From positions 124,001 through 188,000 of the forward strand of contig NZ_VDHJ01000005.1 in the NCBI RefSeq assembly GCF_006334925.1: a stretch of DNA of 64,000 nucleotides. Direction: 5' to 3'. Made by a program: the position numbers and the translations under genes. How positions within the stretch are numbered: the first letter of the stretch is position 1; each line of letters starts with the position of its first letter. The notes beneath the pieces are model-generated. The model was not told the DNA's origin, did not search any database, and saw only the letters and a list, made by a program, of their open reading frames with translations. Origin of the DNA: Corynebacterium tapiri. Its GTDB lineage: Bacteria; Actinomycetota; Actinomycetes; Mycobacteriales; Mycobacteriaceae. This document shows positions 8,907 to 18,322 of the stretch, piece by piece.

Positions 8907-9715
8907 GTTTCCTTGCTTCTGCGCTGCTGCTTGCTGTGGCCACGGGAGTCGCGTGTGCGGTCCCCGGCAGCTTCATGATGCTGCGCAATCAATCAATGCT
9001 TGTCGACGCCCTCGGGCACGCCGTGCTCCCCGGCATCGCTGTGGGGTACTTGCTCACTCGCGATCTCAGCTCGCCCGCTCTTGCGATCGGAGCGGGAGCC
9101 AGCGGCCTGCTGGTGGTGTGGCTAACGCACTGGCTGGATCGGACCGGAAAACTATCGACCGGTGCGGCTCTGGGGCTGACGTTTCCGGCACTGTTTGCCA
9201 TCGGTGTGCTGATCATCTCGGGGAATCTCACGTCGGTGCACCTGGATCCCCATGTCGCCCTGGTGGGAGATGTGAACCTGGCGGTGTTCTCCTCACCTCG
9301 CTACAGCTATGTGATGGCCGTGGTGGCAGTGTGCAACATCGTGCTGGTGTGCGCGCTGGCGCGGTGTCTGGCTATCGACACGGTGGATCCGGAGTTTGCT
9401 CGCTTGGTGGGAGTTCCCCAGTGGATCCCCTGGGTTCTGTTCTTTGACATCGCTGTGACCACGACTTTCGCCTTCCACGCTGCTGGGTCTTTGTTGACCC
9501 TCGCGTTGAGCATTATTCCCGCAGCGTCAGCTCGCCTATGGTGCTCTCGGTTGAGCACCATGCTGATTGTTACTGGGTTAGTGGCTGTTTTCGGCGCGGC
9601 TTTCGGTTTTTGGTTCGCGCTGCAGCTGGGCACCGCCACCTCAGCCACCATGACCGTGGTTTATGGAGTGGTGTTTTTGGCTTCCCTCATTGGAAGTCGC
9701 GTGAGGCGCGGCTGA
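8903..9715 (+). CDS. mntD: Metal ABC transporter permease (ABC-3 family), second subunit
   Basis: 270-aa paralogue of the preceding permease, with the same N-terminal motif (FMMLRNQSMLVDALGHAVLPG) and the late segment SLLTLALSIIPAASAR. ATGA overlap with the upstream gene. Two different permeases in one importer match the mntABCD arrangement known in corynebacteria. Its 3' end overlaps the convergent dnaE2 gene by 29 bp, and I see no terminator between them. Confidence 0.88.
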   Translation: MSFLASALLLAVATGVACAVPGSFMMLRNQSMLVDALGHAVLPGIAVGYLLTRDLSSPALAIGAGASGLLVVWLTHWLDRTGKLSTGAALGLTFPALFAIGVLIISGNLTSVHLDPHVALVGDVNLAVFSSPRYSYVMAVVAVCNIVLVCALARCLAIDTVDPEFARLVGVPQWIPWVLFFDIAVTTTFAFHAAGSLLTLALSIIPAASARLWCSRLSTMLIVTGLVAVFGAAFGFWFALQLGTATSATMTVVYGVVFLASLIGSRVRRG

Positions 9716-12700
9716 GATAGTGCCCCAGGTCGATCGGTTCCAGCCGGTCGGCAGTAAGGGTGACTGCGTCTGTGGCGTTGTGGACTGTTCCCCGCAGAAT
9801 CAGCGCGCGGGCCGTGCGGGCGAGCACGCGCTGCCGGTTCCACAGTCCCACCGAGACTGAGGCGTTGATCAAACCCGTCTCGTCCTCAAGGCCTAAAAAG
9901 GTCAGCCCAGAGGCGGTCTGGGGGCGCTGGCGGTGCGTGACCACGCCGGCCACTCGCACCCGTGTGCCGTCCTCGACCTCCCGCAGCTGCTCGGCTGTGA
10001 TGACTCCTTGTTGGCGCAAATTCTTTCGCACCATCTCCATCGGCTGGCAATCGTGGGTAATGCCAGTGGTGGCCACGTCCGCCACCATGATCTCGAAGGC
10101 ATTCATTCCGGGCAGGGCCGGGGCATTGATCGCCGACATCCCAGGCAGCATTCCGTCTCGCTCCGTGGCGGCGACTCCGGCCTCCCACTGAGCTTGGCGA
10201 CGATCCAGGCCCAAGCATTCCAAGGCTCCCGCACGAGCGAGCGCCTGGACCTGCGCGACTCCCAGGTCTGCCCGGCGCGCCAAGTCTGAGACCGACTCGT
10301 AGGGCTGATGCTGGGCAACTCGGTGCAGGGCGGCCTCCCCTACCCCGGAAACCAGGTTGAGGCCTACTCGGATGTTTCCCTCTTCAACGCTGGATTCGAC
10401 GCCCGAATCGTTCACGCTGACGGGAAGGACTGTGATGCCGTGGCGACGCGCATCCTGCAGCAAGGACTGAGGCGAGTAGAACCCCATGGGCTGCGCGCGC
10501 AGGAGCCCAACGCAGAAATGCGCCGGGTAGTAGCACTTGAACCACGCGGAGAAGTACACGAGCGAGGCAAAAGACTGCGAGTGCGACTCTGGGAAGCCAT
10601 AGGCGGCAAACGCCACGATCTTGTTCCACAGCGTTAAGGCAGTGACCTCGTCGATCCCGTGGGAGGCCTGTACCCCAGCAAAGAACCGGGTGCGCAGCTG
10701 CTCCATCTTCTCGGTCGAGCGCTTCGAGCCCATGGCCCGACGTAGGCTGTCCGCTTCTGCGCCCGTAAAGCCTGCCGCGTCCACGGCGATCTGCATGAGC
10801 TGTTCCTGAAACAGCGGAATTCCCAGGGTCTTGGCTAAGGCCTTTTCCAAGACTGGGTGGTCATAGGTTACCGGTTCTTGCCCATTCCTTCGGCGCAGGT
10901 AGGGATGCACGGAACCGCCTTGAATGGGCCCAGGGCGCACCAGTGCCACTTCCACAACCAGGTCAAAGAACACCCGCGGTTTCAGACGAGGCAACGTAGC
11001 CAGCTGGGCACGCGACTCCACCTGGAACACGCCCACCGCGTCGGCCCGGCACAGCATGTCGTATACGGCCGGGTCGGCCAGGTCGAGCTCCCACAGGTTG
11101 ACGGTTATGCCTTCCTGCGCGACCAGGTCGATCATGTGGTGCAAGGCCTCCAGCATTCCCAGCCCCAGCAGGTCGAATTTGACTAGCCCCGCAGCTGCCG
11201 CGTCGTCCTTGTCCCACTGGATCACCGAGCGGTTGTCCATCCGGGCCCACTCGGTGGGCACCACGTCCGCGATGGGGCGGTCGCAGATGACCATGCCTCC
11301 CGAATGGATCCCCAGGTGTCTAGGTTGGCCTTCGAATTGCGCGGCCAAAGCGGCCACGTCTTCTGGAGGGTCGCTTAAGCCCTTCGACCAGGCATCCTCG
11401 CTGCCTGGCGGGTATCCCAGAGCACGCGTGGCATCGCGGATAGCGCCCTTGCGGCGATACGTAATCACGTTGGCTACCTGCGCTGCTCGATTTCTTCCAT
11501 AGGTGGAAAAGACGTATTGGATCACCTCTTCCCGGCGCGTGGACTCGATGTCCACATCGATGTCGGGCGGACCGTCGCGCTCGGGTGAGAGGAAGCGTTC
11601 GAAGAGCAGACCGGCAGAGATCGGCTCCACGTTCGTGACGCCTAAGGCGAAACAGACCGCGGAGTTGGCGGCGGAGCCCCGTCCCTGGCACAGGATGGTG
11701 TTGTCTCGGCAGAAATCCACCAGGTCGCTGACGATGAGGAAGTAACCGGGAAAGTTCAGCTTTTCGATGACTCCCAGCTCATACTCCATCTGCTGCCACG
11801 CGCGCTGCCTGATGTCCTCGGGGCGAGTGGCGTAGCGCTGTTTAGCGCGTTCCCAGGTGGTCTGTCTCAGCCACGACATTTCCGTGTGTCCTTCCGGAAC
11901 GGGGAAGTCCGGCAGTTCCGGGGCCAGGAGATCAAGCGTGAAGGCGCACTCTGCGGCGAGGTGGAGCGTGGCGTCGATAAGCTCGATGCGTCCTCCGCTG
12001 ATGACCTCCATCTGCTGCGCCGAGCGCAACCACCCCGCTCCCATGGGTGGCAGGTGACCGTGCGCGGCCTCGAGGCTCTGCGTGCGCGCCAGGGAGCGCT
12101 TTGCGGCTGCCAAGCGAGCGTCCTGACGCGTGGCCGCCGCCGGGCGGGCCGTGGCTATGGCGCGGAGGTTGTTGAAACGGTCCAGCTGTCGATGATGATC
12201 GGCGTCTTCTGGCAGGAGCAAAAAGGCGTACTCCAAGACCACGTTGTCTGCCCCGAAGGCTGCGATGAGACGCGGCATGTCATCCACCCAGTGGTGGTCA
12301 GCCAGGACAATGCACGTGCCTTTTATCCGTTCGGCTATAAGTTCGATCTCGGGGTATGCGACTTTTCCCTTCTCCCCCGCATCCATAGCCGCCTGCGTGA
12401 CAAGGTGCGAGAGCCTTTGATATCCGTTCGGGTTCCGTGCCAAGAGGGTGAGATCTCGATTCTCCAGGCTGAGGGTTACCCCGAAGACCGTGTCTAGACC
12501 TACTTTCTTTGCAGCTTCGGCCATTTGCACGGCCCCATAGAAACCGTCCCGATCTATCAGCGCCAAAGCGGTTATTCCCAGCTCGTAAGCGCGGTTAACC
12601 ATCTCTTCCGGGGAGTTTGCCCCGTCGAGAAAGCTATACGAGGACGTGGCGTGCAACTCCGCCCAAGGTCGCTGCGGCTGCGGGGCCGAAGGGGCTTTTG

Positions 12701-12797
12701 TTTCCGCAAAGACCGCCACGGGAGTTGCGGAAGGCCTCCCCGACAGTAGTTTTTCCAGGCGTGACCAACTCAGCGCCCGTCCCCCGGTAACACTCAT
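9687..12797 (-). CDS. dnaE2: Error-prone DNA polymerase III alpha subunit DnaE2
   Basis: About 1036-aa C-family polymerase used for SOS mutagenic lesion bypass together with ImuA' and ImuB. An N-terminal PHP domain (ELHATSSYSFLDGA) has degenerate metal ligands, as expected in DnaE2. The polymerase core carries QGRGSAANSAVCF and the catalytic PDIDVDIES; a helix-hairpin region and a C-terminal OB fold (VRVAGVVTHRQRPQTASG) follow. Length is about 100 residues below DnaE1. I chose the ATG at 12797 (MSVTGGRALSW); an ATG at 12809 would add four residues. A good LexA box lies directly upstream. Confidence 0.93.
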   Translation of the reverse strand: MSVTGGRALSWSRLEKLLSGRPSATPVAVFAETKAPSAPQPQRPWAELHATSSYSFLDGANSPEEMVNRAYELGITALALIDRDGFYGAVQMAEAAKKVGLDTVFGVTLSLENRDLTLLARNPNGYQRLSHLVTQAAMDAGEKGKVAYPEIELIAERIKGTCIVLADHHWVDDMPRLIAAFGADNVVLEYAFLLLPEDADHHRQLDRFNNLRAIATARPAAATRQDARLAAAKRSLARTQSLEAAHGHLPPMGAGWLRSAQQMEVISGGRIELIDATLHLAAECAFTLDLLAPELPDFPVPEGHTEMSWLRQTTWERAKQRYATRPEDIRQRAWQQMEYELGVIEKLNFPGYFLIVSDLVDFCRDNTILCQGRGSAANSAVCFALGVTNVEPISAGLLFERFLSPERDGPPDIDVDIESTRREEVIQYVFSTYGRNRAAQVANVITYRRKGAIRDATRALGYPPGSEDAWSKGLSDPPEDVAALAAQFEGQPRHLGIHSGGMVICDRPIADVVPTEWARMDNRSVIQWDKDDAAAAGLVKFDLLGLGMLEALHHMIDLVAQEGITVNLWELDLADPAVYDMLCRADAVGVFQVESRAQLATLPRLKPRVFFDLVVEVALVRPGPIQGGSVHPYLRRRNGQEPVTYDHPVLEKALAKTLGIPLFQEQLMQIAVDAAGFTGAEADSLRRAMGSKRSTEKMEQLRTRFFAGVQASHGIDEVTALTLWNKIVAFAAYGFPESHSQSFASLVYFSAWFKCYYPAHFCVGLLRAQPMGFYSPQSLLQDARRHGITVLPVSVNDSGVESSVEEGNIRVGLNLVSGVGEAALHRVAQHQPYESVSDLARRADLGVAQVQALARAGALECLGLDRRQAQWEAGVAATERDGMLPGMSAINAPALPGMNAFEIMVADVATTGITHDCQPMEMVRKNLRQQGVITAEQLREVEDGTRVRVAGVVTHRQRPQTASGLTFLGLEDETGLINASVSVGLWNRQRVLARTARALILRGTVHNATDAVTLTADRLEPIDLGHYLSRASRDFQ

Positions 12798-12811
12798 GAG
12801 CCACACCATAA

Positions 12812-12827
12812 TCGAACATGTATTCGC
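12812..12827 (-). promoter_or_regulatory. LexA (SOS) box upstream of dnaE2
   Basis: TCGAACATGTATTCGC differs at two positions from the corynebacterial LexA consensus TCGAA(A/C)ANNTGTTCGA as I recall it. It sits 3-18 bp upstream of the longest dnaE2 start and 15-30 bp upstream of the preferred one, so LexA would block the promoter directly. dnaE2 is an SOS gene in related bacteria. Confidence 0.75.
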
Positions 12828-12846
12828 TTACAAGGTTACCCCCGAA

Positions 12847-12862
12847 TAGACTAAGCGGTACA
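12847..12862 (+). promoter_or_regulatory. Candidate McbR-type operator upstream of metQNI
   Basis: TAGAC-TAAGCG-GTACA has a perfect left half and the exact 6-nt spacing of the McbR box TAGAC-N6-GTCTA, but only three of five bases in the right half. It lies about 95 bp upstream of metQ, and McbR controls methionine-related genes in Corynebacterium. No mcbR gene is in the window. Confidence 0.4.
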
Positions 12863-12957
12863 GACGGTGCTAGTTTTCAAGCCGTCAAGGCCCTAACTAG
12901 GCCTGTGTCCAGGGGCGGCGCACGCCCACGCACTCCCAAAAGGATCGGTAAAACATC

Positions 12958-13818
12958 GTGAAACTCAACCGCATCATCGCCGGCGCAGCAGCCGTCGCCA
13001 TCTCCGCCACCGGACTCGTCGCCTGTGGCGGCAACGGTGGGGGCGACACCATCAAGGTGGGCACCACCGATGCCAGCCTGAAGGAATGGGAAGTCTTCGA
13101 GGACCTGGCCAAGGACAAGGGCATCAAGGTCGACGTGGTCAACTTCTCCGACTACAACACCCCGAACGATGCTCTCTCCCAGGGCGAGATCGACGTCAAC
13201 AAGTTCCAGCATCTGCAGTTCCTGGACAACTACAACCAGGGCGCCGGCACGGAGCTCAAGGCCATCTCCTCCGGTGAGATCTACCCGCTCGCTCTGTTCT
13301 GGAAGGACCACAGCTCTCTCGACGGCATCGAGGGCCAGCGCGTGGCCATCCCGAACGACGCCACCAACCAGGGCCGCGGCATCAATGTCCTGGTCCAGGC
13401 CGGCCTGCTCACCCTGAAGAAGGAGGGCCTGCTCAACCCGACCCCGGCCGACATCGACACCGAGGCCTCCAAGGTCGAGGTTGTCCCGGTGGATGCTGCG
13501 CAGACCACCATCTCCTACAACGAGGGTCTGCCGGCCATCATCAACAACTCCTTCCTGGAGCGCGCCGGCATCGACGCCAAGTCCGCCATCTTCCAGGATG
13601 ACCCGAACTCCGAGCTGGCCGAGCCGTACATCAACGTGTGGGTCACCACCCCGGAGAAGGCTGAGGACCCGAAGATCAAGGAGCTCGCCGAGCTCTGGAA
13701 GGACCCGGCTGTGACCGAGGCCGTCGTTGAGTCCTCCGGCGGCACCGCCGTGCCGGTGGATCGCACCCCGGAGCAGCTGGCAGCCGTCCTGGATCGACTG
13801 AAGAACGAGACCAAGTGA
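12958..13818 (+). CDS. metQ: Methionine ABC transporter substrate-binding lipoprotein MetQ
   Basis: 286-aa NlpA-family lipoprotein; the lipobox LVAC gives Cys23. The family texture is clear: IKVGTTDASLKEWEVF, the DALSQGEIDVNKFQHLQFLD region that lines the Met site, and VAIPNDATNQGRGINVL. It captures methionine outside the membrane for the MetN/MetI importer. It starts at a GTG after an AAAAGGATCGG region. First gene of the metQNI operon, whose genes overlap by GTGA and ATGA. Confidence 0.92.
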   Translation: MKLNRIIAGAAAVAISATGLVACGGNGGGDTIKVGTTDASLKEWEVFEDLAKDKGIKVDVVNFSDYNTPNDALSQGEIDVNKFQHLQFLDNYNQGAGTELKAISSGEIYPLALFWKDHSSLDGIEGQRVAIPNDATNQGRGINVLVQAGLLTLKKEGLLNPTPADIDTEASKVEVVPVDAAQTTISYNEGLPAIINNSFLERAGIDAKSAIFQDDPNSELAEPYINVWVTTPEKAEDPKIKELAELWKDPAVTEAVVESSGGTAVPVDRTPEQLAAVLDRLKNETK

Positions 13819-14819
13819 CCGGCACCCGCATCGAATTTCGCGGCGTCTCCAAGGATTTCGGCTCCGTCCGCGCCGTCGATGACGTCACCCTCACGGTTGA
13901 ACCGGGAGAGATCCTCGGCGTCATCGGCTACTCCGGCGCTGGCAAGTCCACCCTGGTTCGCCTGATCAACGGCCTCGACACTGCCACCAGTGGGCAGTTG
14001 CTTCTCGACGGCACCGACATCGTCGGCATGCGCGAAAAGCAGCTGCGCAGCCTGCGCCGAGACATCGGCATGATCTTCCAGCAGTTCAACCTGTTCTCCT
14101 CCCGCACTGCCGCTGGAAACATCGAGTACCCGCTGGCACTGGCCGGGGTGAAGAACCGCAAGGCCCGCGTGGCCGAGCTGCTGGACTTCGTAGGACTGAG
14201 CGAGCGCGGCTCGAACTACCCGGAGCAGCTTTCGGGCGGACAGAAACAGCGCGTCGGTATCGCGCGTGCGCTGGCCACCAGCCCTCGCCTCTTGCTCGCG
14301 GACGAAGCTACGAGCGCCCTGGACCCCGAGACCACGCGGGAAGTGCTTGCTCTCCTGCGCAAGGTCAACCAGGAGATGGGCATCACCATCGTGGTGATTA
14401 CTCACGAGATGGATGTCGTGCGCTCGATCGCGGACAAGGTGGCGGTGATGGAAAACGGCCGCGTCGTCGAGTACGGCAATGTGGCAGAGGTCTTTTCCCG
14501 CCCGCAGACCCCTGTGGCCCAGCGCTTCGTGGCTACCTCTCTGCGCAACACTCCCGACGAGGTCGAGGCCGAGGACCTGCTGGCCCACCCGGGTCGGTTG
14601 TTCACCATCGAGCTGACGGAACACTCCGGTTTTTTCGATGCCATCACTGCGCTCCGCGAGGCCGGAGTCGAGGTGGGAATCGTCCACGGCGGCGTGACCA
14701 CGCTGCAGCAGCAGTCCTTCGGACGCATCACTGTGCGTTTGAATGGCGATGACGCCGCGATCAACGAGTTTGCTCGCACCCTGTCCACCACGACCGAGAT
14801 TACGGAGCTTGCGCGATGA
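13815..14819 (+). CDS. metN: Methionine ABC transporter ATP-binding protein MetN
   Basis: 334-aa ABC ATPase with Walker A GVIGYSGAGKSTLVRL, signature LSGGQKQRVGIARAL, Walker B LLLADEATSALDPET and H-loop VVITHEMD. A C-terminal NIL domain (about residues 255-334) is the regulatory module that binds methionine and trans-inhibits MetN transporters, so uptake should stop when internal methionine is high. GTG start overlapping the metQ stop; metI follows with an ATGA overlap. Confidence 0.93.
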   Translation: MTGTRIEFRGVSKDFGSVRAVDDVTLTVEPGEILGVIGYSGAGKSTLVRLINGLDTATSGQLLLDGTDIVGMREKQLRSLRRDIGMIFQQFNLFSSRTAAGNIEYPLALAGVKNRKARVAELLDFVGLSERGSNYPEQLSGGQKQRVGIARALATSPRLLLADEATSALDPETTREVLALLRKVNQEMGITIVVITHEMDVVRSIADKVAVMENGRVVEYGNVAEVFSRPQTPVAQRFVATSLRNTPDEVEAEDLLAHPGRLFTIELTEHSGFFDAITALREAGVEVGIVHGGVTTLQQQSFGRITVRLNGDDAAINEFARTLSTTTEITELAR

Positions 14820-15493
14820 CGGAAACGATTCTCGCGGCAAACTGGGACCGCCTGGGGTCCACGTTTGTCGAGGCCATCGTCGACACCCTGTTCATGGTGT
14901 CGGTAACCATGCTCGCCGGCGGCATCGCCGGACTCGTGCTGGGCGTGCTGCTGTACACCACCCGCGATGGCGGCATCCTCCAGAACCGCCCGATCTACTG
15001 GATCCTCAACGTTCTGGTGAACTTCTTCCGCCCCATCCCCTTCATCATCCTGGTGGCGATGTTCTTCCCCATCACGGTGGCAGTTGTGGGTACGTCTATC
15101 GGACGAGGAGCGGCCACCTTTGTGATGGCGATCGCGGCCACGTTTGCGGTCGCTCGCATCGTGGAGCAGAATCTGGTCTCCATCGAGCCCGGCAAGATCG
15201 AGGCCGCGCGCGCCATGGGGGCTACTCCCTGGCAGATCATCTCCAGCGTGATCCTGCCCGAAGCGCTGGGCCCGCTGGTGCTGGGTTACACCTTCATCTT
15301 CATTGCCGTCATGGACATGTCTGCAATGGCCGGCATCGTCGGCGGTGGCGGCCTGGGTGACTTCGCCATGGTCTACGGCTACCGAGCCTTTGATACGCAG
15401 GCGATGTACGCCGCTGTGACTGTCATCGTCATCATGGTGCAGGTCGCCCAGCTGCTGGGCAACTGGCTCTCGCGCAAGATCATGCGCCGCTAG
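14816..15493 (+). CDS. metI: Methionine ABC transporter permease MetI
   Basis: 225-aa permease with five to six membrane segments. The EAA-type coupling loop is visible as IEAARAMGATPWQIISSVILPEA (split around residues 128-150). It forms the homodimeric channel served by MetN. Last gene of the operon; a strong terminator hairpin follows 23 bp after the stop. Confidence 0.92.
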   Translation: MTETILAANWDRLGSTFVEAIVDTLFMVSVTMLAGGIAGLVLGVLLYTTRDGGILQNRPIYWILNVLVNFFRPIPFIILVAMFFPITVAVVGTSIGRGAATFVMAIAATFAVARIVEQNLVSIEPGKIEAARAMGATPWQIISSVILPEALGPLVLGYTFIFIAVMDMSAMAGIVGGGGLGDFAMVYGYRAFDTQAMYAAVTVIVIMVQVAQLLGNWLSRKIMRR

Positions 15494-15515
15494 CTTTTGG
15501 TAACAATGCGTCCAC

Positions 15516-15550
15516 AACCCAAACCCAGTCCGGGTTTGGGTTTTGCGCTT
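15516..15550 (+). terminator. Intrinsic terminator after metQNI
   Basis: Perfect 11-bp stem AACCCAAACCC / GGGTTTGGGTT with a 5-nt loop (15516-15542), followed by a T-rich tail TTGCGCTTTTT. It separates metQNI from the lipoprotein gene that starts 35 bp later. Confidence 0.85.
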
Positions 15551-15576
15551 TTTCGAGGCGTCGCTACGGTCTAGCT

Positions 15577-16128
15577 ATGCGCTCCGTTTTCGTCGCCCTT
15601 TCCGCAGTCTTGCTTTTGACTGCGTGCGGTGTTGGCGATTCTCCTTCCGGCGCGGGGCTCGATAAGGCGGCCCCGGCGGGTACGCGCCCGCTTGGCGACG
15701 CCAGCATGCAAGCCAAAACCCTGCGACCTTCCCCTTCGTCTTCCCTCGTGGTCACCGGGGTGCGTGTGGGCTCCCACGCCGGTTTCGACCGCGTGGTGTT
15801 TGACCTTTCTGGAACTGGATCTCCGGGCTGGTTCGTCGACTATACGGATAACCCCTCCCAGCTGGGATCCGGCAGGACCATCGACGTCCAGGGGTCGACT
15901 GCACTCAACGTCAACATCGATGGCACCGTGTCCGCCCACCAAGCAGGAGTTGCTCCCGCGCAACTCGACCACACCGAGGGCATTGGCAACGTCGTGGAGG
16001 TAGTCAGCGCAGGAACGTTTGAGGGGCGCTCGCAGTTTGTCATTGGACTCACGACGTCCATGCCGTACTCGGTAGAGGTCCTGCAGGAACCCCTGCGTCT
16101 GGTCATCGACTTCCGCCAGACCCCCTAG
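15577..16128 (+). CDS. Lipoprotein with AMIN-like domain
   Basis: 183 aa; the lipobox LTAC puts the lipidated cysteine at residue 17, and a flexible Ser/Pro-rich linker runs to about residue 55. The rest (VVTGVRVGSHAGFDRVVFDLSG ... LRLVIDFRQTP, motifs at about 58-80 and 170-183) has the beginning and end of an AMIN-like beta-sandwich domain, seen in many actinobacterial lipoproteins and thought to bind cell-wall material. Its role is unknown. Monocistronic after a strong terminator. The 3' end overlaps the convergent imuB by 4 bp. Confidence 0.75.
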   Translation: MRSVFVALSAVLLLTACGVGDSPSGAGLDKAAPAGTRPLGDASMQAKTLRPSPSSSLVVTGVRVGSHAGFDRVVFDLSGTGSPGWFVDYTDNPSQLGSGRTIDVQGSTALNVNIDGTVSAHQAGVAPAQLDHTEGIGNVVEVVSAGTFEGRSQFVIGLTTSMPYSVEVLQEPLRLVIDFRQTP

Positions 16129-17642
16129 GCATACGTCGCTTCCACCCTCCAGGACCGCTTCACCCAGGCCAATAGCCAGGCGCGGGGGTTGCCTTGTGCA
16201 TCCTGCCCAACGACCTGGAGGCGCGCGACGCGCTCGTCCTTTTTCCACCACTTGCCCTCATAAGGCCACGGGCCCGCCCAGGCGACGACCAGATAGCGGT
16301 TCTTTCCCCACCCCAGGGCATACGGCACCGAGCTCAGCAGCGCTTCGGCGGTGACGTAAATGTCGGCGGCGGAGGCGTCGATAAGCCTGATGCGCGAGGC
16401 CGGATGGTGCGGGCCACCTCCCAAACGCGCCGGCAGGGGGTGAGGGATCTGGCCTGGCCACGGGGCCGGAGGTAGCGGATCGCGTCGTTCCCCATAGGGC
16501 ACGTATTCCACGCGCTCGGATACTCCGTAGCCACCCACGCGCCGAGGTTGAACAACTGCCTCGATGCCCAGCGTTGACTGCACCCGCGCGATGACCCGGT
16601 GGGCGTCTTCGCCTCCGGTTGAGTTTCCGAACAGGCGCGGCTGCTCTGGTTCCCCCACCTCCAGCGGAGTCAGCTCGAGCAGGCGCACCGCGGCCTGTCC
16701 CCCGGTGCTGAGCCAGCCGTCGAGCTGCCAACGCACCCGGTCGGCGGTGGCAGACTCCGTGAGGGCCTCACGCGTGCGCCACACCCGCTCCAGCTCCTCG
16801 CCTCCGACAAGCTCAACACGTACGCGCAGGCGTCGGCACGACGCTGCCTGGGCACTTAACCGCTCATGCAGTTGTGCGGCCAGGGAACGCGCGATAAAGG
16901 CGGCCTCATCAACGCGCGTGAGGGGGTCCTCTGGGCACAGCGAGACGGTCAGGTCCGGGGCATCGATGGCAGGTGCTACTCGACGATCCGGCGCAGCCCG
17001 GGCGATGTCACGGCAGCGCATTCCGGCCGCCCCAAAACGTGCACTCACCGCGGCAGCCGGCAGGGCGGCTAAGTCGCCCAGCGTGGTGATTCCTACATCG
17101 CGCAGCGAATTCACCACGCCCACATCGCATCCCAGCGCCTCTTCCGCCACTAGCAGATGCAGCGGCTGCCCGTGCAGGAAGGCGGGTGAATTTTCGACCA
17201 CTGCCTGACTCCGGGCAGCCAAGACCGCAGTCGCGATCTCCCCGGCCACCCCGGCAAAGGCATCGACCCCCTGCCGCGCTGCGGCGTCGATAAGCATCTC
17301 CGTGGCCCGGGCCCCATGGAAGCGCTCGGCCGCTCCGAGATCGACCACGACGAGCCCGGGACGCAGGACCTCTACGGAGGAGGCAACGTCGTCTAACCCA
17401 TCGACGATCGGGGCAAAGACTCGTCCGTCTCGGTCGGGATCGTCATCCACGATCGTCAGTTCCGGGCATACGGCTTGTGCCTGCCGCGCCTTCATCCCAC
17501 GACGCACCCCGCGCGCCCGGGCGCTCGACGAACACGTGCGCACCCGGTGGTTTTTATTTACCGCAACCGGTCCGACGATCTTCGATTCCACGGATACTGC
17601 CTGGCAGGGCCAGTCAGGAAACCACAGAGCTGCGACCTTCAT
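16125..17642 (-). CDS. imuB: ImuB, Y-family-like mutasome hub protein
   Basis: 505-aa relative of Y-family polymerases that has lost catalysis. The first acidic motif (DxD/E plus aromatic) is replaced by ALWFPDWP, and the usual SIDE motif by VVVDLGAAERFHG. It links DnaE2 and ImuA' to the beta clamp in SOS mutagenesis. A plausible clamp-binding peptide, QPRLFG, lies after the little-finger region near residue 335. The long C-terminal tail ends in a Trp-rich segment (WPYEGKWWKKDERV). ATGA overlap with imuA' upstream, so the pair is translationally coupled. Confidence 0.88.
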   Translation of the reverse strand: MKVAALWFPDWPCQAVSVESKIVGPVAVNKNHRVRTCSSSARARGVRRGMKARQAQAVCPELTIVDDDPDRDGRVFAPIVDGLDDVASSVEVLRPGLVVVDLGAAERFHGARATEMLIDAAARQGVDAFAGVAGEIATAVLAARSQAVVENSPAFLHGQPLHLLVAEEALGCDVGVVNSLRDVGITTLGDLAALPAAAVSARFGAAGMRCRDIARAAPDRRVAPAIDAPDLTVSLCPEDPLTRVDEAAFIARSLAAQLHERLSAQAASCRRLRVRVELVGGEELERVWRTREALTESATADRVRWQLDGWLSTGGQAAVRLLELTPLEVGEPEQPRLFGNSTGGEDAHRVIARVQSTLGIEAVVQPRRVGGYGVSERVEYVPYGERRDPLPPAPWPGQIPHPLPARLGGGPHHPASRIRLIDASAADIYVTAEALLSSVPYALGWGKNRYLVVAWAGPWPYEGKWWKKDERVARLQVVGQDAQGNPRAWLLAWVKRSWRVEATYA

Positions 17643-18265
17643 ACTGCTCGCAGGTGCTCTCGAGCGCGGCCAATCGTCAGCGTCTCACGTGCTGGGCGGC
17701 CGTCGCGGGTGCGCATCCGGACGTCGATGTCGAGGGCATCAATGCGCCCGCGCCCCCGCTCGATGCCCCGGATTTCGCTGATGTGCGCGTCGATTCTCAA
17801 CGCCGGGGAGGCCACGTCGAGCCCCACCAACACCAAGGCGGCCTTGCCCTTACGCAGACGTCCCAGCAGCGGGCGAGCCCGCACCGGGCTGAGGGTGAGC
17901 GGAACGCGGCTATGGCACACCACCAGGTCTAGGCCCTCCACGAGGACTGAGGTCACCCCCAGCGGATCAGACCCCGGATCGGGGACCAGCACCAACTGCT
18001 CCATACGCTCGATCGCAGCGACGCAGAGATCGGGCCATCCGACGACGCCAACGTATCCGCCGGACTGGGTCACCTGCGAGATGCATTCCACGACTAGGGC
18101 CGGGCAGTCCCCCATGGTCGTGACAGCCCGGCGCGGGACAGGTAGCGAAAGCCCGACGTTCAGGCCGTCTTCTCGGGACGGGACTCCCGCGACTGCGGCC
18201 ATGCGGGCGCGCAGCTGGGCGATACGGTGATCACGATCCCCCGTATCTCGAATCTGTGTTCCCAT
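17639..18265 (-). CDS. imuA': ImuA' (RecA-like mutasome accessory protein)
   Basis: About 208 aa, divergent RecA-fold protein without a recognisable Walker A motif. The region GGYVGVVGWPDLCVAAIERM resembles the degenerate nucleotide-binding core, and the C-terminal TLTIGRAREHLRAV is typical. In mycobacteria ImuA' works with ImuB and DnaE2 in DNA-damage-induced mutagenesis. I prefer the ATG at 18265 (MGTQIRDTGD), which has GGTGGG upstream; an ATG at 18277 lacks a ribosome site. First gene of the imuA'-imuB operon. Confidence 0.8.
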   Translation of the reverse strand: MGTQIRDTGDRDHRIAQLRARMAAVAGVPSREDGLNVGLSLPVPRRAVTTMGDCPALVVECISQVTQSGGYVGVVGWPDLCVAAIERMEQLVLVPDPGSDPLGVTSVLVEGLDLVVCHSRVPLTLSPVRARPLLGRLRKGKAALVLVGLDVASPALRIDAHISEIRGIERGRGRIDALDIDVRMRTRDGRPARETLTIGRAREHLRAV

Positions 18266-18322
18266 AGCGCCCACCATGGGAACAAGTATGCGCTTAATTT
18301 TAAGGGTGCGTCAAACCCATTT

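Noticed and set aside
13515..14840. 441-aa minus-strand open frame
   Set aside because: Antisense of metQ-metN, both of which have complete ABC transporter motifs.
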